A DNA stretch of 64,000 nt from Trichoplusia ni. Lineage: Eukaryota; Arthropoda; Insecta; Lepidoptera; Noctuidae. The stretch is from the NCBI RefSeq assembly GCF_003590095.1, contig NC_039482.1, positions 8,325,657 through 8,389,656 of the forward strand, written 5' to 3'. The notes under the pieces are model-generated. The model was given only the letters and a program-made list of their open reading frames with translations, did no database searches and was not told where the DNA came from. The position numbers and the translations under genes were made by a program. This document shows positions 56,100-64,000 of the stretch, in pieces (the stretch's first letter is position 1; each line of letters starts with the position of its first letter).

Positions 56100-57407
56100 C
56101 ATATTTAGGACCAGTTTCATTTAATAACAGATGGAAATTTTTGACTAATAACTGAAATAGATGACAATTGAAGGAAAGATCTCTAAGCATACACTTATGG
56201 TAGCATATCGCATAATTTAACCTATCACCAATTTTGTTTTATTTGTTTTTTTTTAATAACCATTTCCGCCGAGGAAGCGGTAGTGTCAGACTTTTTCAGT
56301 CCAAACGACCGTGCCACGTCTCCCCGCGCATCGCCGTCAGTGCGTGGCAATGCACAGCAATTCACCACGTAACAATTCAATATAACGCCGATTTTATCAA
56401 ATTAACACCTAAAAACAGAATTAAATTTCAGTTTTAATTGCTTTAGTGCTTTATAAAAAGAAAATTAGATACAAATGCAGGGAGTCCACATAGGAACAGG
56501 TGGTAACAGCTTGGTACTACATCCAGTCAAAGATATATTCAAACAAATGAGGTTCTTATCTATTTTAAAGTCCACACAATAGCTGTAAATGTAATTCACT
56601 CCTCGCATAATAACACTAGTCCAAAACATTATGCATATTCTTTAACGCCGGCATTTTAAAGTGACTCATAATTTTCTATCTTCACGAATGTTTTGCCGCG
56701 ACGTATTACAGATCATGATTCACCAGCTATTCCGAATAGACGACACTTAACGTATCGTAAAGAATTTTAAACAAAAAAGAGGAAGAACTATTTTGATGCA
56801 TTGAAAAACTGGACTTAATTAGTTAAGTTTTAAGGCTTAACTTGCATTGTAGGCGAATTACCTGTGCTGAAAGGTTACTCTTTAACGGTTACTCTTTATA
56901 TTAACATGTAAAAGTTTTGCACTGAAAAAAAAATCATTTATTCACGATTCCCGATGACTTAAAAAAGTTTGCTGATTCTGGAAAATCCTGGATGTGAGAG
57001 GCTGGGTGTTGTGGATGTAATTAATGAGACTGTTGTGGCTGCCCTAGCCTTCACAACCTGTTCTGGTTGACACAGTATCCTGTAGTAAGACCAGTTTTCA
57101 TGTGTACTTTTGGTATTATTCTGACTTGCCAGCAACTAACGTCCTCTTATCGAATGGTTTGGTACAATCTTATATCAAAGTTTAGCCCCCGTAGGCCTCT
57201 AATTTAACTTTATCTACACTCTCTTGAAAAATACTTTGGTATACTGGTTTTGTCACGCTGTTTTCCTTCACTGGTTAGACAAGTGAAAATTACTTTGACA
57301 TATTATGCATATAGATTCGGAAAGACGTTATTTCGCACCCCGATTTGTGTCTTCAACCTTCGGTTTGGTAGTCCAACAATTATATCAGTAAACTATTTAT
57401 CTAATAC

Positions 57408-57607
57408 TAGCTGTCGCCCGCGACTTCGTCCCCGTGGGTAGAAGACAATATAGGTTATGATTTATACCTGCCCTGTTTTTTTCACATTTCCTCGATGAAT
57501 GGTCTATTCAACACAAAAATAATTTTTCAATTTGGACCAGTAGTTCCTGAGATTAGCGCGTTCAAACAAACAAACAAACTCTTCAACTTTATACTATATT
57601 AGTATAG
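57408..57607 (+). repeat. GCCCGCGACTTCGTCCC element, tail type 2
   Basis: The head is CTAGCTGTCGCCCGCGACTT. The tail is CAGTAGTTCCTGAGATTAGC then GCGTTCAAACAAACAAACAA. About 200 bp, ending in TATATTAGTATAGATT-like sequence. Confidence 0.75.
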
Positions 57608-59189
57608 ATTCTCACTATCTTAGTAAAACCGCCAGTTTCATACCAGAGTACTATTCTAAAGGACAAATATAAAAGCTTTTCTTTAATTAAAGCTCGCTTT
57701 GAGTTTTCGTTTCTCTATTATTCTGGACGTCCATTGTTTTGAAAGAAGTCTTATCGTAACTACAGTCTTAAATATACTGTCATAGACTAAAAACAAGATT
57801 ATTCTAGTTCTATGTGCCTAGATGATTAAATTTGTCGAGTGGATGTTAGAATTAATTAGGTATTAAGCGGTTTTTTTCATATATGCATGTATAGATGATA
57901 TGTATGTATAGATATATATAAAATGTAACCTAATATTAAAATATCTGCCATATTTACATACATCTTTAAGTAAACCGTGATAGAATAGTGTTTTTTATCT
58001 TTGTTTTGACTATGGACCTTGGACCTAGCACATTGGTTTAGATTTGTCAGATCTTTTTATAAGTATGCAATATGAGCCTAGTCAGCTGTCTGTGAGACCC
58101 GTTAGCAAAAGGATCCAAGTATCAATATAATATATAATCAATTATGATCTGAAAAACTACTTTCTAAAAGCTGCTTATAAATTATAAGCAAAATACAAAA
58201 ATCAACCATTGATGCTTTGAAATGATAATTCTCTATTGCAAACGCCATCGGCTCCATGTCTTAATTACACATTACCGTACTTAACCCTTGAAACATTCGC
58301 AATATAGCTATTGATTCCGTACCCAAGGTCAGGGGTGCATAAATAATTGGCACACGTAGTAAACTATGTATAAATATGTAATTGTGAGAGTTAACATAAA
58401 TATTACAATGGTTCAACCTTGAAAATGGTAATGGTAAAAGTAGCTTGAAAAGTACAGTCAAATTAAATTAAATAGTTCATTCTGTAAAAAATGTATTCAA
58501 TGTTAAGTTTTTAATGATCATGAAAATGAGATTTACATGTCTCATGTTTTTACACTAAATATATTTTTCAAAACATGTCGAATTAATTTTAAACTCGCTG
58601 GAGACAATTTTCTAACTGGCTACCCTAAAAAGAAAAGTCGAAACATATTCAGGGGTACTTCAAGTAATATACCATGCAACCTCCTCTTCTTTTGAACTTG
58701 GTTCAATTTTTTTTATAGTGACTATAATGAGGATGATTCATTATTAAAAGTTCGACTCGCTACACCGAGGCCGCGTTTTCTCATGATTAAGGACTCCGGT
58801 TCGGTCCTAAACTAGTCATGCAATCCCTATAAAGACGCGCGTTTGCATCGTAATAACGGTTCAAAATAATCTAAGCATAGTCGTATTTGAATAGCTGATA
58901 CTAGTTTTAAGTGGTACAGATTTTTTTTATGTTTTATCATAGTCCAAAAGTATTTAAAACTCTATTTTTTGCAGCACATATCATGCATATCTCACTTCCA
59001 TCTCTAGTTAAACTAATTGTGACAATGAGTGCGCGCGCGAAGTGTCTGTCAATGTCATAAAGTGTCATGGCGGCTTATCAATCACTTGAGGACATGTGAC
59101 TGTGTCCTGATTGGTCATTGATGGATGCCCTTGCTCCCTTGTGATATTCAGCCCTCGTTTTTAATGTAACCTTTTAAGAAGTATATTAT

Positions 59190-59425
59190 AAACTAGCTGT
59201 TGCCCGCGACTTCGTCCGCGTGGTTAGAAGATATAAGTAATGATTTATACCTGCCCTATTTTTTCCACATTTTTAATTGTATCTTCACTCCTATCAGTCG
59301 CAGATGGTATATAGCCTATAACCTTCCTCGATGAATGTTCTATTCAACACCAAATGAATTTTTCAATTCCTGAGATTAGCGCGTTCAAACAAACAAACTC
59401 TTCTGCATTATATATTAGTATAGAT
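59190..59425 (+). repeat. GCCCGCGACTTCGTCCG element, tail type 2
   Basis: The head matches the copy at 43260 (GCGTGGTTAGAAGATATAAG) and the tail matches the copy at 57408 (CCTGAGATTAGCGCGTTCAA). The middle has ATATAGCCTATAACCTTCCT and CGATGAATGTTCTATTCAAC. Confidence 0.78.
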
Positions 59426-59436
59426 TGTACTGAATC

Positions 59437-59533
59437 TCGGTTTGGCAGCAATTTGCCAAACCGAATCTTAAATTGATAAAATCTTCAGTCAAAAAATGCT
59501 TGAAGGGAAAATGTGCATGCATTCAAGCATTTT
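59437..59533. repeat. Two adjacent short hairpins
   Basis: TCGGTTTGGCA (59437-59447) pairs with TGCCAAACCGA (59454-59464). Some 28 bases on, AAAATGCTTGAA pairs with TTCAAGCATTTT (ending 59533). Both stems are perfect; the function is unknown. Confidence 0.6.
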
Positions 59534-60007
59534 CTGTCAACGCCTACGATTGTCGAAATGTCACTTGTCTTATGTTGCTAATCTTGTTTCGGCAAAGTAC
59601 ATACGTGGTTCTTACTATACAATATTTTAGGTAATTAGAATATAAAAACCATAGTCTTACCAAAAACAATCTGTTGAGTATGTTGTGAAGATATTTGCAA
59701 CAAAAAATATATATGTTTTTGATCAAGCCCTAAACTAACTTTTTTACAAAACAAAGCCGCGATATTTACTTCTAAAATGCCCACAATATTTGGGCGAACA
59801 CTTACAGTCATTTCGCGTACACATCACACATAATATATCAAAATAAGATGTATTACCGACGCGGCGACGTGCTAACTCTTACAACACGTAGAGATCTTGA
59901 TTAAGACTGTATATTAGCCGTTGATCTTAATTATAAAGGCCAAGCTGTGGACATAAAAGAATGATACAACGTTATTATAATCTCAAGAACATATTCTTAT
60001 TATATAC

Positions 60008-60125
60008 TTGCTGTTGCCCACGGCTCCATCCACGCAACATAAAATCAAGATAAAGCTATCTAGGAAATAAACTATCTGATTTTCGAGTATCGACCAAGTC
60101 CTTTCACTAGTTTTTGCGCGAAAAG
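60008..60125 (+). repeat. Decayed GCCCGCGAC-type element fragment
   Basis: CTTGCTGTTGCCCACGGCTC then CATCCACGC matches the head with several changes. A TTTTTGCGCGAAAAGCC end follows after about 100 bases. Confidence 0.5.
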
Positions 60126-60159
60126 CCTTTTTTTTCTTTTAAGAAAAGGAACCCCTACA

Positions 60160-60240
60160 GTTAATACTTGTGTGGGGGTTTCGCAAACAGTCATTCATAA
60201 GCACAAAGACACCCAGACTTAGGACACGCATTCATGTTTC
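60160..60240 (-). repeat. SINE fragment (body only)
   Basis: GTTTCGCAAACAGTCATTCA, CACAAAGACACCCAGACTTA and GGACACGCATTCATG match the reverse complement of the SINE body. The tRNA-like head is absent. Confidence 0.5.
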
Positions 60241-61619
60241 TTTAAATTGTCAAAACTTTTTAATTACGAACTGATTGTCAAGAAATAATCAGAACTGGTT
60301 CCATAAAGAGAAAAAAATGTAAATGCATCAGCATTAAATTACATTTGGATTATATCTAAGTATAGACTAGGCAGAGACACGAAGACCATTAATATTAGTC
60401 ATTAATGGACGATCACGATAGTATTAAACATTAAGTACAGTAATTAAAACGTGCGTACATTCAGCCAAAACAACGCATAGTCTATGATTTCATGATATTA
60501 CTTCAAAAAAAGTATTAATTTTCGTCATAAAGCAGCCACATATTTTAATCCGCCATTAAACTCCACATTTAAAATTCTGGTAAGCGCGCGTAATTACTCT
60601 GTATACGTGCGCTAAAATATCTATTAAATATGCCATTTATTATTCTAAGAATTAACCAATAGCCATCACTGAGGCGTGTGACGAGTTCTTTACGAGTATT
60701 ATGAAGGCCGGCCCGCGTACCGATATAAAAATAAATATAATGTTAAAATATTCTCTATGACGCGGTGGAACGTGCGCGCCTGTGTCCTGTCCGAATTAAA
60801 AAGTTGGTTTTCCCGCCAATCAATTATATTTGTGCAAATGAAGAATAAGTGTTCGAATTTGGAATGCAAAATATGCAAATATGTTTATTCCGAATAAAGT
60901 TTGGACATTCTGCCACAGCTGTCAAATTGGGATTAGGCTTGTTAAATTCTTGCTTTTCTTTGAAAATATTTATTTAATTTATCATGAGTTACGAATAAAT
61001 CGTTAAAAAGGTCAGATAATACGTAGGTAAGGCAGCAGTGCATAAAAAGTTACTCGTGCGGACATGATTCTAAACGTGGATTTCAGTTTAATGCTTTTGA
61101 GTGAATCTTGAAATATTATTTGTATAAAGTGCGAAGTTACTCATACGTATAAAATATACGTAAACTAGTAGATTTATAAATTTTCAAAAAGGCTAAATCT
61201 ATCGTCACTGACAATTGATTTTCAGAAAGACAGGAAATCAAACCTCTTTCTATTTGTAATCAAAACACATAAAAAAATAGTTTGACGCATGCGCACATCC
61301 ACGATGACAAGAATTGCATGGGCGTACCCAGGCATAGCTATAATTAATCTCCTCAAACACGTGGAAATATTGTTTTATTGTTGACAGCTTTGGGAGTAAC
61401 GACCCGCTATTATTTCTTCTCGACTGGTCTGTGATAGATTTCAATTGTTTTTATACGCACTTTTTAAATGACGTATTTGTGCTGTCAAACTGTTGTGTGA
61501 GGTTACGTTTCCGTCAGGATGCGTGGGTAGAAAAGTATTTTATAAAGAACGAATGGAACTATTTCTTTTATTGTAGCCTTTTTTTCTATTCTGCCTTTTT
61601 CCCGGAAGGGAAATCATCA

Positions 61620-61725
61620 AATATCCCGCTTTGGGTTGAGCGGGAGTGTCAAACTTCTACTGACTAAAACCTAACCATATTCCTTTATTTATCAGGTCCA
61701 TGGTAACCGTTTTGGACAATCCCGC
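61620..61725 (+). repeat. TGACTAAAACCC / GGTAACC repeat, copy 3
   Basis: TGGGTTGAGCGGGAGTGTCA, CTACTGACTAAAACCTAACC and GGTAACCGTTTTGGACAATC align with copy 2. Confidence 0.62.
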
Positions 61726-62041
61726 TAGTTTACCCTAGCCTTCAAGACGCTTTTCAGAATGAATCAATCCTATTAATTTTAAAGATTCATTGCTTGCATC
61801 CCTAATCGTATCCTTATTTACCATTTTTTATTTTAAGGCCTAAGTGCAAAATGCTTGATGTTATAGCGCCTAAAATCTCTAAAAGGCCCAAAAGAATCTC
61901 CTATATTTTCTTCCGTAAGACCGTCCAAAGAAAATATTCAACTTTGAAGACTCCGTAGCTAACCTCAATCATATCTTGATGGATGGATGGAAGATTGGAC
62001 ATTTACCATCCGATAATGCTTCAAACACCAGTCTTATTAAA

Positions 62042-62295
62042 CACTAGCATTTGCCCGCGACTTCGTTCACGTGGTTGGAAGATATAAGTTATGATACCTT
62101 GGGCTACAATATCGTAATTTTCTTACGGAACCCTAATATTTTTGAAATAAATTATAGCCTATGTTCAGCGGGGATAATGTATCTTCTCAACAGTGAAAGT
62201 TTTTTTTTAAATCAGACCAGTAGTTTCGAATCCTATTCGTGTCAAACAAACAAACAAACAATCAAATATTTCCTCTTTATAATATTATTATAGAG
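62042..62295 (+). repeat. GCCCGCGACTTCGTTCA element
   Basis: The head is ACTAGCATTTGCCCGCGACT then TCGTTCACGTGGTTGGAAG. The end is GTCAAACAAACAAACAAACA before ATAATATTATTATAGA. Confidence 0.7.
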
Positions 62296-62431
62296 AACAG
62301 ATTAAACAAGAATTTGATAGCTAAAAAGAATAACAATAGCTCAGCTAATCAATAGCTTGACCAGCTTGCTTTGTGATCAAAGTATTCGACAATACCTACA
62401 AATGAAACAAGCCTAAACTCGATTTTGTAAT

Positions 62432-62509
62432 GTTTTTGTTTAGCGCAGCTCCTATCGCCATCTTTGTTATGTTGTTGTTTAGCGCAGCTCCTATCGCCAT
62501 CTTTGTTCT
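62432..62509 (+). repeat. 39-bp tandem duplication
   Basis: TTTAGCGCAGCTCCTATCGC then CATCTTTGTT is present twice, 39 bases apart, with a few differences only at the unit ends. The period is a multiple of three, but no gene is evident. Confidence 0.85.
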
Positions 62510-62729
62510 TATATTATTGCATTGCCACGCAGTATACATACGCATGAAAAATTTCAACACTGTTGGGAATCGGAAGTGTTTTATATTTAACTTGAAATCT
62601 TGCATGTAGAACCATAAATAAACCGATTACCGCCAAAAGAAGAATAAATTGAAGCTTAAATAATATTACCTTTTAGAATTACTACCAGTATAGCTACCAA
62701 TTACTACCACTCTTCAGCAATAAAGCTGA

Positions 62730-62925
62730 AGAGTTTGTTTGTTTGTTTGAACGCGCTAATCTCAGGAACTACTCGTTCAAATTGAAAAATTCTTTTTGTG
62801 TTAAATAGACCATTCATCGAGGAAGGTTTTAGGCTATATACCATCACGCTGCGACTTATAGGAGCGAAGATATAATGGAAAATTTTCTAACCACGCGGAT
62901 GTAGTCGCGGGCAACAGCTAGTGCT
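62730..62925 (-). repeat. GCCCGCGACTACATCCG element, inverted, tail type 2
   Basis: The reverse strand runs from CACTAGCTGTTGCCCGCGAC through TATATAGCCTAAAACCTTCC and CGATGAATGGTCTATTTAAC to TGAGATTAGCGCGTTCAAAC. It is inverted relative to the copy at 59190, 3.3 kb away, so transcripts across both could pair. Confidence 0.75.
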
Positions 62926-64000
62926 TACATAAATCCATAAAATGTCCCCGTTTTCCCTGAGCGTAGGCAGAAAGTTCACTGAAAATATGCTTTAGCTCTT
63001 TGCATTGCACTTTACTGAGACACGTGAGGCCGATACTGAAAATATTCTTACAAAGGTTTCTCGAGTAACTGTAATAAGGTAGGAAAATATTTTGTTCCGC
63101 ATCAAAAAGCACCAGTTGCGATGTGGAAATGTATACTAAGTAATGTATGCTGAAAAGGTGACTTTTAAAAAAGTATTAGTTTTTTTATACTTATTTAAAA
63201 AAAAACCACTGTTAATTCCTATTCTTTACCCAAAAAAAATGGCTTATAAATTTATTAACAAATACGAATTTCTTTTCTGTATAAAATCCTCTCAAAATGG
63301 TGCCTCTAATTCAACACTGTGACTGACAGACTGTGTGGTCAAATGACACGACACTTTTTGCCTCAAGCTTAAAACTCAAATAAATAAACACGTTATCTTA
63401 AAAAAAGGTCAACAGCTTTCGCTAATATCTACAAAAACATGTTTATAATATGTTTATCTCATAGCTCTAATCTTCAAGGTGTCTAGAGGATTTTCCTCGG
63501 TCATTTTAACAATAATCTCTTACAACAATGGCGGATGAACGTAAAATACAAACGTCAAGCTGTTTGCTGGCCGTTTGCAAATTACCGGAGCGCCGCGCTT
63601 CTATTAAAAATGTTTTTGACGTTTAAGATGGCGGGAAATTATATTCAGGAAAATGGAGGACGTAGAGAAGGATCGTTTAGTAAAATAACAAGCGATAATT
63701 AATCAATATTTTTGTAATTAAGGTATATTAGATTGATAATTTAATTGGCACAGAGAGCTAGTTAATTCTATTAAAATAAAATTAAAATCATCAATCTTCG
63801 ACAAAATTTATGGGACCAAATGACAGCTATTTTAGGTTAAATGAAAAAAACAAAACAGTTTCGGCTAACCCAGTCCCAAGTTCTGGGGTAACAAACATAA
63901 ACAATACAGACGGATTGAGGACCTCCTCATTTTTGAAGTCGGTTGAAAAGGTTTTAATACACAATACATAATAATCTTATTAAACCTTAGACAGCCCTGC

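Larger units (their letters stand above)
48503..64000 (+). other. Presumed first intron of the MGNSCSS gene, repeat-rich
   Basis: 15.5 kb with no exon I can support on either strand. It holds a SINE (50938-51115), three copies of the AACTATGTTGGGGTCGG family, five or more GCCCGCGACTTCGTCCG elements, a pogo/Tc1-like transposon (54944-56099), hairpins at 59437-59464 and 59493-59533, and a 39-bp tandem duplication (62432-62509). A separate intergenic region after a short gene is possible. Confidence 0.4.

Noticed and set aside
62396..62605. Short minus-strand frame with a 13-residue repeat
   Set aside because: The repetition comes from a 39-bp tandem DNA duplication; no splice sites, domain or gene context.

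Overview
The window reads as nuclear DNA of an insect, most probably a moth or butterfly. It is AT-rich, its genes have GT-AG introns, and the intergenic and intronic DNA is full of short interspersed repeats of kinds I associate with lepidopteran genomes. These include tRNA-derived SINEs with A and B boxes, elements headed by a GCCCGCGACTTCGTCCG core, and a family around AACTATGTTGGGGTCGG. The species cannot be named from the sequence alone.

Layout. (1) 1-13744, plus strand: the 3' three quarters of a vitellogenin receptor (LDL-receptor family), 27 exons, 1,369 residues. It starts inside the first beta-propeller and runs to the stop codon. (2) 14202-15410, minus: single-exon 26S proteasome ATPase Rpt6, convergent with the receptor gene and probably overlapping its 3' end. 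(3) 16107-16511, plus: a small unrecognised membrane protein, divergent from Rpt6. (4) 20335-38103, plus: a TLDc-domain protein of the mEAK7/TLDC1 type. It has an 11-kb first intron and two homologous alternative last exons. (5) 41891-46884, minus: a three-finger C2H2 factor of the Snail/Scratch superfamily with a PIDLS (CtBP-type) motif near its C-terminus. (6) 48435-48502, plus: a CpG-rich promoter and a first coding exon beginning MGNSCSS. The rest of that gene lies beyond the window. (7) 48503-64000: about 15.5 kb, probably intron, holding repeats and a 1.16-kb internally deleted pogo/Tc1-like transposon.

The genes are not an operon and have unrelated jobs: yolk uptake, protein degradation, lysosome/TOR signalling and transcription. 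The most interesting observations are the duplicated, mutually exclusive C-terminal exons of the mEAK7 gene; the two-frame N-terminal exon of the zinc-finger gene, with a possible 67-nt intron; a degenerate LDL-A repeat, a GC-AG intron and a perfect 26-bp inverted repeat in the receptor gene; and a repeat family that joins one head to two different tails. All splice sites are read by eye from consensus and phase, without transcript evidence.
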